Assembly (NCBI RefSeq): GCF_051857535.1
Contig: NZ_JBPZGY010000004.1
Location: 62,001-126,000 of the forward strand
Source: Roseateles_B sp051857535
Lineage (GTDB): Bacteria > Pseudomonadota > Gammaproteobacteria > Burkholderiales > Burkholderiaceae_C
Reading direction: 5' to 3'
Length of the DNA stretch: 64,000 nucleotides
In this document: positions 31,556 to 40,394 of the stretch, piece by piece
How the letters are laid out: each line of letters begins with the position of its first letter
Numbering within the stretch: position 1 is the first letter of the stretch
Position numbers and translations under genes: made by a program
The notes under the pieces: generated by a model
Seen by the model: only the letters and a program-made list of their open reading frames with translations
The model's database searches: none
Told to the model about the DNA's origin: nothing

Positions 31556-32080
31556 ATGTCCATCGTCCGCTTGATCGAGGGCCCCGTGGGGGCCGGGAAG
31601 TCGACCTACGCCGCTGCGCTGGCTGCGCGCACGGGCGGCGTGCACATCGCCCTCGATGCCTGGTTCGCCAGCCTGTTCAGCCCGGATCGGCCGGCCGGCG
31701 ACTTCATTCCCTGGTACGTGGAGCGCAAGGAGCGCCTGGTGGAGCTCATCTGGACCCACGCCCAGGCCATTCTTGCCTCAGGCACGGATGTCATCCTGGA
31801 GTTGGGTCTCATCCAGCGCGAACCGCGTCGGCAGTTTTGCCGCCGGGTGCTTGACAGTGGCTTCGGGCTCCTGATGGTCGAACTGGATGCGCCCCGTGAG
31901 CTGCGCCGGGCCCGTGTCAGGCGCCGCAACGAGGAACGGGGGGCGACGTTCTCCATGGTGGTGCCGGAGGCGATCTTTGAGCTGGCGAGCGATAGGTGGG
32001 AGCCCTCGGATGAGCTGGAGCGTGAGACCTACGCCGTCGAGCAGGTTTGCACCGTTTCTGGTGACTGTGGCCAGGGCTGA
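31556..32080 (+). CDS. P-loop kinase-like protein
   Basis: 174 aa. Walker A GPVGAGKST lies at residues 9-17, followed by VHIALDAWFASLF and a lid-like region with RRARVRRRNEERG. This is the pattern of small zeta-toxin/chloramphenicol-phosphotransferase-like or gluconate-kinase-like ATPases. No antitoxin-like gene accompanies it. AGGGAGG lies 6 nt before the ATG at 31556. Substrate unknown. The following 240 bp up to the phosphofructokinase stop hold nothing I can support. Confidence 0.7.
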   Translation: MSIVRLIEGPVGAGKSTYAAALAARTGGVHIALDAWFASLFSPDRPAGDFIPWYVERKERLVELIWTHAQAILASGTDVILELGLIQREPRRQFCRRVLDSGFGLLMVELDAPRELRRARVRRRNEERGATFSMVVPEAIFELASDRWEPSDELERETYAVEQVCTVSGDCGQG

Positions 32081-32319
32081 AAGCCTGCGCGACAGCCCAG
32101 GGGGCGCCAACAACGCATGCCATGCCCTGGATCCTTCCCGCCGCCGTGCTCGTCGCCCCGGTCCAGGGGGCGTGGCGGTTGTGGCAACGAGCACCTGCGG
32201 GGGGGCATCGCCGTGCGGGTGCAACTGGAGGGCTGGGGGACTGCAGGGCTGGCGCCTTCGGGCATCGCCCGTGACTGCGGCGCTCTGCGGGTGCCAGCCG
32301 CTGACAGCCGTTGCCCGCA

Positions 32320-33543
32320 TCAGGGCTTCAGCACCTTCGCCACCGGATTGGGCCGCAGCCTGAAAGCGTCCGGCATGCCCGAGCCCAGCAGGGGGCGCAG
32401 GTAGAGGCGGAAGGCGTCGGTGACGTCGGTGCCGCTGTCGCTGATGAAGTGGTCCTCCATCACCCGGGTCCGGCCGGCCACGGCCTCCAAGGGCAGGAGC
32501 TCGTAGTCCACCGAGTAGTAGCCGTTGCGGCGGATGGCCACCGAGCCGTCGCGATCGCCCCACATGGCGTACTGCACGGCTTTCTCGCCCACCTCGCGAG
32601 CCTCGCGCTGGTCCACGTCGGACACACAGCCCACAAAGCTGCGTTGCAGGTAGCCGAAGGTGTCGCCGCGCACCCGCTTGATCTTCAGGCGGGCCTTGAT
32701 CTCCTCGCACAGCAGGTCGGCCAGGGCGCCCGTCCCTGAGAGCTGCACATTGCCATGGGCATCGTGCTCCAGGTCCTTGGCCAGTTGGGCGGCGATGGGG
32801 TGGCCGCTGGTGTCGTGGATGCCTTCGCTCACGGCGATCACGCAGCGGCCGTGGCGCTCGTACACCGCCTTCACGTCAGCCAGAAAACGTTCGATCTCGA
32901 AGACGCGTTCGGGCAGGTAGATGAGGTGGGGGCCGTCGTCGTCGAACTTCTTGCCCAGGGCCGAGGCTGCGGTCAGGAAGCCGGCATGGCGGCCCATCAC
33001 CACGCCCACATAGACGCCGGGCAGGGCGGCGTTGTCCAGGTTGGCGCCTGCGAAGGCCTGGGCCACGAAGCGTGCCGCCGAAGGGAAGCCTGGCGTGTGG
33101 TCGTTGCCGACCAGGTCGTTGTCTATGGTCTTGGGGATATGGATGCAGCGCAGGGGGTAGCCCGCCTGGCGTGCCTCCTCGGCCACGATGCGCACGGTGT
33201 CCGAGCTGTCATTGCCGCCGATGTAGAAAAAGTAGCCGATGCCATGGGCCCGCAGCACTTCGAAAATCTGCTGACAGTAGGCCAGGTCGGGCTTGTCGCG
33301 GGTGGAGCCCAGGGCCGAGGCGGGCGTGCCCGCCACCAGCTCCAGGTTGTGGCTGGTCTCCTGGGTGAGGTCGACGAAGTCCTCGTTCAGGATGCCCCGC
33401 ACGCCGTGCCTCGCGCCGTAGACCAGGTCTATCCCCCTGTGCCGCCTGGCCTCCAGGACCACACCGACAAGCGACTGGTTGATCACGGCGGTCGGGCCGC
33501 CGCCTTGGGCGACGAGGATCTTGCGGGCGGCTGGGATGCTCAC
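32320..33543 (-). CDS. pfp: 6-phosphofructokinase, pyrophosphate-dependent type
   Basis: 407 aa. Phosphorylates fructose 6-phosphate. GGNDSSDT takes the place of the GGDGS of ATP enzymes; the Asp after GGN is the residue that favours pyrophosphate in this family. Other motifs are LVAQGGGPTAVIN, PKTIDNDL (catalytic Asp in TIDND) and VGVVMGRHAGFL. The start is GTG at 33543 with AAGGAGA 3 nt upstream. It allows reversible glycolytic flux. It neighbours a starch-degradation cluster, so it may handle the glucose released, but they are not co-transcribed. Confidence 0.88.
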   Translation of the reverse strand: MSIPAARKILVAQGGGPTAVINQSLVGVVLEARRHRGIDLVYGARHGVRGILNEDFVDLTQETSHNLELVAGTPASALGSTRDKPDLAYCQQIFEVLRAHGIGYFFYIGGNDSSDTVRIVAEEARQAGYPLRCIHIPKTIDNDLVGNDHTPGFPSAARFVAQAFAGANLDNAALPGVYVGVVMGRHAGFLTAASALGKKFDDDGPHLIYLPERVFEIERFLADVKAVYERHGRCVIAVSEGIHDTSGHPIAAQLAKDLEHDAHGNVQLSGTGALADLLCEEIKARLKIKRVRGDTFGYLQRSFVGCVSDVDQREAREVGEKAVQYAMWGDRDGSVAIRRNGYYSVDYELLPLEAVAGRTRVMEDHFISDSGTDVTDAFRLYLRPLLGSGMPDAFRLRPNPVAKVLKP

Positions 33544-33801
33544 GGGCTCTCCTTGGGTGGATGGACGCTGGCTGACGTTCTACACCATGGCGGCCGGCTT
33601 GGCACGCCAGTCTTGTCCACGGCCTTTTGTTTCGAAGTCGGGCGTACATCCTCAAGCGGTGGGATGTTGCCTGGCTGCCCAGGCAGGCGGCTTTCTAGAA
33701 TTCCGCGGCAGATCGGCCGGTACTGGGCGAGGCGGCCGCAGGCGCAGGAGGTCAACAGCGGGGAGGCAGCGCGTGGTGAAGTTCCCAGCGAGGGTGGGCA
33801 G

Positions 33802-34809
33802 ATGGAGGTGATGAACCCGGGCATGCTGGATCTGACCGGGCGCCAGCGCTGCCTGTGGGGTCAGGTCTTGCTGCGGCTGGAGGCTCAGGGCCTGCTGCAG
33901 GCCAGCCTGCCCGGGGGGCTGGACCGTCTGCCGGCCGGAAGTCCGCCGCAGGCCTGGATCGAGCAGGCCCAGGCTCGGGGTCAGGCCTTGGCGTGGCTGC
34001 TGCGTCAGCTGGCCCTGCTGCCGCAGGACCTCACGCTCCATGCGCTGGGACGCGATCTGGGCCTGTGCGTGGACAGCCGCGAGCGCCTGCAGTCCAGCCC
34101 GGGCTGGCGGCACTGGACGGGTCTGGAGTCGGCGGCGCAGGGGCTGAGCCGGTGGCCAAGCGCCCTGCAGGGTCTGGACCTGCCCGAGCGCTCGCGCTCG
34201 CAGGCGCTGGAGGGCTGGGCACGCCGGCTGCTGTGCCTGAGACGCAGCATTCAGGCCGGCAAGGATGTGCAATCGCCTGCCCTGAGCCTGGTGCTGGACC
34301 TGGGCGGAGGTCAGCTGCTGGTCCTGGATGAGTCCTTGGCGCCAGCGAAGCCGGAGCCTGCCAGTGCCCCGTGCTGGCAGCTTGGCGCCCTGCCGCGGCA
34401 TGTGCTGGACAACCCGCCTCGCAGCGAGGCCTGCTTCGAAGCCGTGCCGCCGGACGAAGCGCCAGGCCTGCAGCCGCCTGGGCATGTGAGGACCTCTCCG
34501 GGGCCGAAGCCGCCCCATCAAGCGCTGGTGCGGCTGAGGTCCGGCAGACCTGCGGCACCACGCCTGAGCCATGCCCAAAGGGGCCGGCCACAGCCCGGCC
34601 CTGTGCTCCTGCTGGGGGCCGATCCAGGGAAACCGCCTCAGCTCTGCCTGGCCTTGCTGCAAGGTCGCGGCTGGGTCTGGCACCATGACGCCAGCCCTGA
34701 GGCCATGGGAGGTGGTGGCTTGTGCCTGGACGCGCAATGCCGCCTGTTGGGGTATTTCCCGCCCCTGCATATGGGGCACGGCCGCTCGCTGGCCTTGCTG
34801 TGGAACTGA
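33802..34809 (+). CDS. Hypothetical protein, family not recognised
   Basis: About 335 aa, Leu/Gln/Ala-rich in the N-terminal half, Pro-rich in the middle (about 200-270). It ends with a beta-like domain (PVLLLGADPGKPPQLCLALLQGRGWVWH; GGGGLCLDAQCRLLGYFPP) reminiscent of the closing strands of a trypsin-like fold, without a recognisable catalytic triad. No signal peptide. The start is uncertain: ATGs at 33802, 33811 and 33823 are all possible. It converges on the cyclase gene and is divergent from pfp. The 34810-35089 stretch after it holds nothing that I can support. Confidence 0.5.
   Translation: MEVMNPGMLDLTGRQRCLWGQVLLRLEAQGLLQASLPGGLDRLPAGSPPQAWIEQAQARGQALAWLLRQLALLPQDLTLHALGRDLGLCVDSRERLQSSPGWRHWTGLESAAQGLSRWPSALQGLDLPERSRSQALEGWARRLLCLRRSIQAGKDVQSPALSLVLDLGGGQLLVLDESLAPAKPEPASAPCWQLGALPRHVLDNPPRSEACFEAVPPDEAPGLQPPGHVRTSPGPKPPHQALVRLRSGRPAAPRLSHAQRGRPQPGPVLLLGADPGKPPQLCLALLQGRGWVWHHDASPEAMGGGGLCLDAQCRLLGYFPPLHMGHGRSLALLWN
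33858..33871 (+). repeat. Dispersed 14-bp repeat, exact copy 5
   Basis: GGGTCAGGTCTTGC near the start of the hypothetical gene, encoding GQVL. Confidence 0.7.
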
Positions 34810-35089
34810 ACGACGCCGCACGCGGGAGCCGGCCCTGAGGGCTGCCGCTGTGGGCTGCCTGCATCCGCCGGGCGCGATGGACCTGGACGCGCAGGCGCCT
34901 CTCCAGCGGGGCCTGCCGCTCCGTGGAGGCTACGGCAGCCCTGGCGCCTTGCTGCGCCTGCGGTTGCCACAATGCGGCCTTGTCCTGGCTGCCGGGGCTG
35001 AGTGCAGGACCACAGGAGTCGGCCTGCAGCCCGAGTCCAGGTCGCCGCCGATGTGGAGGCCGGCGCGGCCTGCCTCGCCGGCCCGCGGA

Positions 35090-38000
35090 TCAGCCCAGGT
35101 CCTGCTTGCCACTGTCGACCGGCCTGCCCAGGCATTGGGCGCGCAACTGCTGCAGCTGGTCCAGGTGCCAGTCCATGCCCAGCCGGCGCAAGGGGGGCTC
35201 GGCGGCCTCCAATTGCTGAAGAGCGCCGGGGGTGTCGCCCTGCAAGGTGAGGATCTCGGCCTGGCACAGGCGGTTGAGGGCGGTCTCGTGCAGGGAGCCG
35301 CGACGCCTGGCCAGCGCCTGGGCCCGTGTCAGGTAGCGGCTTGGCGGATGCTGCAGAAAGCCCCGTGCCGAGGCCAGCGCCAGCGCGCGCAGGGCCGTGG
35401 GGGCACCCAGCAGGTCACCTTCGTGCGCACGGCGCAGGGCCTGTGCGGCCTGCTGGCGCATCTCGGGATGACGGCCTTGAGCCCCATAGGCCTCGGCCAG
35501 CCAGCCGTGCAGCAATGAACTGAACAGGCGCTTGCGGCGCGAATGCAGCCACTGGGTGGCGTCCGCCAGCGACTGCAGTGCACGGTCGCTGGCCGCGCTG
35601 CCGGGATCGCTCTGGCGCCATTGCGCGCGGCTCAGCAGGGCTCGGCTCATCCCGAAGACATAGAGATTGCGCGCGCGCTGGGCGATCTGCAGGGCTTGGC
35701 CTGCCGACTGCTGTGCTTCGTCCCAGCGGCCCTGCCAGAGCTGCACCAGGGCCAGCAGGCACAGCACCGAGGCTTCGACCTCGTGTCCGGCGCCGTAGAT
35801 CGCCTGGCGCGCCTCCGCGAAGCACTCGGCGGCTTCGTCAAAAGTGCCCCAGTCCCCCAGTACGGCGGCTTTGCAGGCCAGGGTGTAGGCCGAGCCCGCC
35901 GCTGGGCGTTCGCTGCTACGGTGCTGCCGCTTGATGGCGATGGCGCTCTCCATGAGGCCCAGCGCTGCTTCGTAGTCGCCGGCCGCTGCCAGGGCCTGGC
36001 CCAGCGTGGCCTGCGCCTGAACCAGCATGGGAAGCCAGTCACTGGCGCGCGAGGACGGGCTTGCCGAGGCGCTGAGCTGCTCCAGCCCGAGCAGCGCTTC
36101 GCGCAGATGGGCCACTGCGGTCTGTGTCAGGCCCAAGGCATAGGCCATATAGCCCCGCCAGAACACGGTCAGGGTCATGGTGGCGTGGTCGTTCCTGCGC
36201 CGGGCCTGTTCCCAGCCGCGGTCGAAATAGGCCAGATCCTGGGGGGATGCGTCGAAGACGCAGGTCTGGCCCAGGCGCTGCAGGATGCGCACCTGGGCGG
36301 CGTAGCCCTCAGCGCAGGGCGGGCATTGCGCAAGGGCATCCAGGGCCAGACGGTAGAAATGCTGGGCACGGTCAGGGGCGGCACTCTTTTCCGCGCGCCC
36401 GCCGGCCCGTTCGGCATGCTGAGCGGCTTCCTGCCAGTCGCCGGCATGGGCGTGGTGGTAGGCCAGGGCGTCCTGCCACCCGGCGGCTTCCCCGGCCGCA
36501 TCTGCCGCCTGGGCCTCCGTCTGCGCCGCCGCCAGGCTCTGGGCAATGCGTCGGTGCAGCAGGCGACGTTGCGGTGCACCCACCAACTGGTAGACCACTT
36601 CGCGCGTGATCCCATGCTTGAATCTCAGCTGGCCGGGGGCCTCCGCGGCGTAGAGCAGGTCCTGACGCGCGAGGCCGGCCAGCGCAGCCGTGATGTCCTC
36701 GCCGCACAGGCGCTGCAGCAGCCAATGGGGCAGGTGTGGGCCGATGACCGCGGCGGTCTTGAGCAGGTCCAGCTGCTGCTCGGGCAGGCACTCCAGGCGG
36801 GTCTCGATCAGGCTGCGCAGCCAGGGCAGCTCCAGCGTGGTCCAGGCGGCCTGTGCAGGCCGGGGTTCCTCCAGACGCTGAGCAAGGGTGGCGCGGGGCA
36901 ACTGCGCAGCGCAGTGGCACAGCTCCTCGATGTAGAGGGGGTTGCCGCCGCCCTGGGCATGGATGCGCTCGACCAGGAAGGGGTCCAGCCCCGGCAGCAA
37001 CTGGGCGATGGCGGCCCGGCAGTCCTCCAGCGGCAAGGGCCCCAGTGGGATGGCAAGGAAGTCGTGGTGTCTCTGTACCGGGCCCAGCTCCGCTTCGCGA
37101 CTGGTCAGCAGCAGCATCAAGGGTAGTCCGGACTGGCGCAGCAGGTGTTCGAGGATCTGCTGGCTGGCCTGGTCCGCCCACTGCCAGTCGTCCAGAAAGA
37201 CGAGCTGGGGCTGCTGGCGCCCCAGTGCACGCAGCAGGGCGGGCAGGCGAGGCAGCCAGTCTCGCCAGGACTGCGCGGCGCCGCCCGGCTTGGCCTGCGG
37301 CCGCAGCGCTTCCAGCCAGTCCGCCGCATCGGGCTGCAGTTCCGGCGGCAGGGCCTGCAGCAGGGCTGCGAGGTCTGGGGCGGTCGGCACCTGGTCCTGC
37401 GGGCTCAGTTCCGGCTGACCGAAGCAGGCGCGCAGCAACTGCATCCAGGGCTGCATGACTTCGCCATGCAGATGCCCGTCGCAATAGCCGCGATGGATGC
37501 GCCAGCCCATCAGCCGGGCCTCGGCGATCAGGGCTTCGCACAGCCGCGTCTTGCCCAGGCCCGGAGAGCCGTGTACCAGGGCAGTCCTGGCCTCGCCGGA
37601 CGCGGCCTGGGTCAGCAGCCGGCGCAGGTCCTGGAGTTCCGCCTCGCGCCCGATGAAGGGCAGGGCGCCCTGGCGTTGGCGGGCAGCCAGACGGGTCAGG
37701 ATCTGGCCACGCCGGGTGATGCAGACCGCCGGCAGCGCCTCGCTCAGGCCACGCAGCTGCAGTCGCTGCACCGGGCGGTGCTCGAACTGATGCAGCTCCG
37801 GACCCAGTGCGGCCTGGCTGACCCAGACCTCCCCGGCTTCGGCCTGTTCGCACAGCCGGGCGGCGATATTGGGCGGCTCGCCCAGCAGATCCAGGCGGCC
37901 GCGTTCGAAGTCGCCCTCGATCACCAGGGTCAGTCCCGCGTGGATGCCGCTGTGCATCTGCAGCGGGGGCAGGTGCAGGCCCTGGGCCATGCGCAGCCGG

Positions 38001-38296
38001 GCCACGCCGGCATGCAGCTCCAGGGCGGCCTCGGTGGCGCGGCGTGCCATGTCCTCGCCTCCTTGCGGGTAGCCGAAAACTGCCAGCAAGCCGTCGCCCT
38101 GCAGCCGCACGACCAGCCCCTGCTGCTTCTGCACGGCATCGCGGCAGCAGGCGCGCACGCGCGCCAGCAGCTCCAGGTAGTCCTCGGCTTCCAGCCGCGA
38201 AGCCAGTTGGCTGGACCCGCTGAGGTCACTGAACAGGACCGCCAGATGCAGCCGCCTGGCGGAGGATGTTTGGCGCGGACTCTGGCGGGTGGACAC
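35090..38296 (-). CDS. Class III adenylate/guanylate cyclase fused to STAND ATPase and TPR region
   Basis: 1068 aa. The N-terminal cyclase homology domain (about 14-190) keeps both metal aspartates, D24 in LFSDLSGS and D68 in LQGDGLLAVFG, and the NIAARL transition-state region. An AAA/STAND ATPase (about 205-560) has Walker A GSPGLGKT (242-249) and Walker B-like QLVFLDDWQWAD. The C-terminal 450 residues are helical TPR-like repeats. Architecture as in the LuxR/MalT-like and pknD-type sensor regulators, but without a DNA-binding domain. The start is GTG at 38296 (GGGAG 11 nt upstream). It follows two amylase genes on the same strand after 187 bp. Confidence 0.85.
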   Translation of the reverse strand: MSTRQSPRQTSSARRLHLAVLFSDLSGSSQLASRLEAEDYLELLARVRACCRDAVQKQQGLVVRLQGDGLLAVFGYPQGGEDMARRATEAALELHAGVARLRMAQGLHLPPLQMHSGIHAGLTLVIEGDFERGRLDLLGEPPNIAARLCEQAEAGEVWVSQAALGPELHQFEHRPVQRLQLRGLSEALPAVCITRRGQILTRLAARQRQGALPFIGREAELQDLRRLLTQAASGEARTALVHGSPGLGKTRLCEALIAEARLMGWRIHRGYCDGHLHGEVMQPWMQLLRACFGQPELSPQDQVPTAPDLAALLQALPPELQPDAADWLEALRPQAKPGGAAQSWRDWLPRLPALLRALGRQQPQLVFLDDWQWADQASQQILEHLLRQSGLPLMLLLTSREAELGPVQRHHDFLAIPLGPLPLEDCRAAIAQLLPGLDPFLVERIHAQGGGNPLYIEELCHCAAQLPRATLAQRLEEPRPAQAAWTTLELPWLRSLIETRLECLPEQQLDLLKTAAVIGPHLPHWLLQRLCGEDITAALAGLARQDLLYAAEAPGQLRFKHGITREVVYQLVGAPQRRLLHRRIAQSLAAAQTEAQAADAAGEAAGWQDALAYHHAHAGDWQEAAQHAERAGGRAEKSAAPDRAQHFYRLALDALAQCPPCAEGYAAQVRILQRLGQTCVFDASPQDLAYFDRGWEQARRRNDHATMTLTVFWRGYMAYALGLTQTAVAHLREALLGLEQLSASASPSSRASDWLPMLVQAQATLGQALAAAGDYEAALGLMESAIAIKRQHRSSERPAAGSAYTLACKAAVLGDWGTFDEAAECFAEARQAIYGAGHEVEASVLCLLALVQLWQGRWDEAQQSAGQALQIAQRARNLYVFGMSRALLSRAQWRQSDPGSAASDRALQSLADATQWLHSRRKRLFSSLLHGWLAEAYGAQGRHPEMRQQAAQALRRAHEGDLLGAPTALRALALASARGFLQHPPSRYLTRAQALARRRGSLHETALNRLCQAEILTLQGDTPGALQQLEAAEPPLRRLGMDWHLDQLQQLRAQCLGRPVDSGKQDLG

Positions 38297-38320
38297 GGCG
38301 GCGCTGGCTCCCTGCGAGTG

Positions 38321-38334
38321 GGGACAGGTCTTGC
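38321..38334 (+). repeat. Dispersed 14-bp repeat, one-mismatch copy
   Basis: GGGACAGGTCTTGC just upstream of the cyclase start codon, in the 187-bp gap. Confidence 0.55.
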
Positions 38335-38482
38335 CACTTGGCCCAGTGGCTTGGCTCCGGTCCCCGCTGCCGCGCAGTATGGAGGCGCTCGGGCGCGTCG
38401 TCCACCGTAGGAGATGACATCAGGGGCAGCCCTCGGTGGCGGGCAGCCATGAAGGACTGGCTGCGCCGCCTGCCGTGGGCGC

Positions 38483-40381
38483 TCAGTCGCCCAGCTCGAA
38501 GATCTGAGCCGAGCGCGGGGGCAGGGGCAGGGGATCGCCAAGCCGACCCTGGCGGCCGCTCATGACCTCGCGCCAAGGCTGGCCCGCCCTCAGCATTTCG
38601 GGGAAGCGGGCAATGTCCAGGCGGGCGTCGGCCAGGCCCTTGTGAAGCACCAGCATCAGGGTCTGCCTGCCCAACTGGCGGAACAGTACATAGACGCCCT
38701 CCCGCGGGCTGTAGTGGACCAGCCGGCCCTCGTGGATGGCAGGCTGCTGCTTGCGCCAGTTCAGCAGGCGACGCAGCCAGTCCTGGGCCTCGCGCTGTCG
38801 GGCGTCCAGGCCTTCGCCGGTGAAGGCATTGACCACGTCACCGGCCCAGCCGCCGGGGAAGTCGCCGCGCACGGCGCCGTCGTCGCGCTCCCGCGGGCTG
38901 CTCAGCAGCACCTCGGAGCCGTAGAAGAACTGCGGGATGCGCCGCGTCATGGCCAGGTAGGCGGTGGCCATCTTGTAGAGCGCCAGATCCTCGCGCAGTG
39001 CGGCGATGACGCGCGGGGTATCGTGGTTCCCCTCGAAGACCACCAGTCGCGCCGGGTCGGGGTAGACGAAGTCGTGGGCCAGGGCCTCGTAGAGCTTGGT
39101 GAAGCCACTGTCATGGCCGTCCGGTTCAGTCAGCGAGGCCAGCAGGGCGCCGTGCAGGGGGAAGTCCATCATGCTGGGCATGTGGGACTCATAGCCGTCA
39201 TGGTTGCGCTTGCCACGCTGCCAGTAGGCGACCACGGCGGGGTGCGGGCTCCACTCCTCGCCGACCATGTTCAACCGGGGGTACTCCTCCAGCAGCCGGG
39301 CGCTCCAGCGCGCCAGGAAGGCCTTGTCGGAGTAGGAGTAGGTGTCGGTGCGCACGCCGCTGAGGCCGGCGTACTCGATCCACCAGAGGCTGTTCTGGAT
39401 CAGGTAGTTGGCCAGCACGGGCTGGCGCTGGTTGAGGTCCGGCATATTGGGCGTGAACCAGCCGTCGCTGAAGGCCCGGCGGTCGCTCTCTGTGCCGTAG
39501 GGGTCCTGGACGGACATGCGGAAGTGGCTGGTCTCGGTGTAGCGCGGCCACTGGTTGACCCAGTCCTGCGTGGGCAGGTCCTGCATCCACCAGTGGCGGG
39601 CGCCGATGTGGTTGAGCACGATGTCCTGGATCACGCCCAGGCCGCGCTCGCGGGCCTCGGCGACGAAGTTGCGGAAGTCCTCGTTGCTGCCGAAGCGGGG
39701 ATCGACGCGGTAGAGGTCCGTGCTGGCATAGCCGTGGTAGCTGTACTCGCGGCTGTTGTTCTCGGTCAGGGGCGTGGGCCAGATCTGGGTGAAGCCCATG
39801 GCGGCCACGTAGTCCAGATGCTGGCGCATGCCCGCGAGGTTGCCGCCGTGGCGGCCGCCGGGCAGGCTGCGGCGCTCGCCTTCCTCCATGCCCGCTGCAT
39901 CCGGCGCAGGCAGGCCCTTGGCGAAGCGGTCGGGCACGACGAGGTAGATGGCGTCCCTGGGGCCGAAGCCCTCGCGATGGGCAGAGCCCGGCGCCCTTGC
40001 CTGCAGCTCATAGGGCTGGCGGAGCACCAGACGCTCGCCCTCGCTCAGCTCGATGTACAGGGTGCCAGGTCTTGCCAGCGGGCCAATCTCCAGGTCCAGC
40101 ACGAGGTAGTTGGGGCTCTCCAGCCCCTGCTGGCGCAGCAGGCGCACGCCGGGATGCTCGATGCGCGCCTGCAGGCGGCCTATGCCCTTGCCATGCAGCA
40201 TCAGCTGCAGGCCGCCCTGCTTCATCCCTACCCACCAGGAGCGGGGCTCGATATGGTCCAGGGTCAGGTCGTGGGGCCGGTCCGGTGTCATGGCGTGTGC
40301 GCAGCTGAAAAAAGTGATGGCCAGCAAGCAGGGCAGGCGGCCGCGCAAGGCTAGGCGGGTCAGGACGGGATGCTGGGGCAT
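38483..40381 (-). CDS. Secreted cyclomaltodextrinase/neopullulanase-like GH13 enzyme
   Basis: 632 aa. A signal peptide (about 1-30, CLLAITFFSCAHA) is followed by the N-terminal beta domain of cyclomaltodextrinases (about 40-130). The GH13 barrel has nucleophile D346 in GVRTDTY, acid/base E375 in MVGEEW and D454 in FEGNHDTPR. A C-terminal beta domain (about 545-630) completes the enzyme. The domain order matches SusA/CDase-type enzymes that cleave maltodextrins, cyclodextrins or pullulan in the periplasm. It lies 13 bp downstream of the other minus-strand GH13 gene. Confidence 0.9.
   Translation of the reverse strand: MPQHPVLTRLALRGRLPCLLAITFFSCAHAMTPDRPHDLTLDHIEPRSWWVGMKQGGLQLMLHGKGIGRLQARIEHPGVRLLRQQGLESPNYLVLDLEIGPLARPGTLYIELSEGERLVLRQPYELQARAPGSAHREGFGPRDAIYLVVPDRFAKGLPAPDAAGMEEGERRSLPGGRHGGNLAGMRQHLDYVAAMGFTQIWPTPLTENNSREYSYHGYASTDLYRVDPRFGSNEDFRNFVAEARERGLGVIQDIVLNHIGARHWWMQDLPTQDWVNQWPRYTETSHFRMSVQDPYGTESDRRAFSDGWFTPNMPDLNQRQPVLANYLIQNSLWWIEYAGLSGVRTDTYSYSDKAFLARWSARLLEEYPRLNMVGEEWSPHPAVVAYWQRGKRNHDGYESHMPSMMDFPLHGALLASLTEPDGHDSGFTKLYEALAHDFVYPDPARLVVFEGNHDTPRVIAALREDLALYKMATAYLAMTRRIPQFFYGSEVLLSSPRERDDGAVRGDFPGGWAGDVVNAFTGEGLDARQREAQDWLRRLLNWRKQQPAIHEGRLVHYSPREGVYVLFRQLGRQTLMLVLHKGLADARLDIARFPEMLRAGQPWREVMSGRQGRLGDPLPLPPRSAQIFELGD
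40062..40075 (+). repeat. Dispersed repeat, core copy
   Basis: GTGCCAGGTCTTGC keeps the 10-bp core CAGGTCTTGC (40066-40075) with two changes in the GGGT part. Inside the neopullulanase-like gene. Confidence 0.45.
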
Positions 40382-40394
40382 GGTCGTGCCATTC

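Noticed and set aside
31556..32080. Zeta-type toxin of a toxin-antitoxin pair
   Set aside because: The P-loop fits, but there is no small partner gene on either side, so no toxin-antitoxin claim is made.
32117..32404. Open frames in the gap between the P-loop gene and pfp
   Set aside because: Cys/Pro/Arg-rich composition, overlap with the pfp 3' end and no start signals; they look like chance frames.
33652..34821. Minus-strand frame of almost 390 codons opposite the hypothetical gene
   Set aside because: Gln/Arg/His-rich and featureless; the plus-strand frame has the more natural amino-acid composition.
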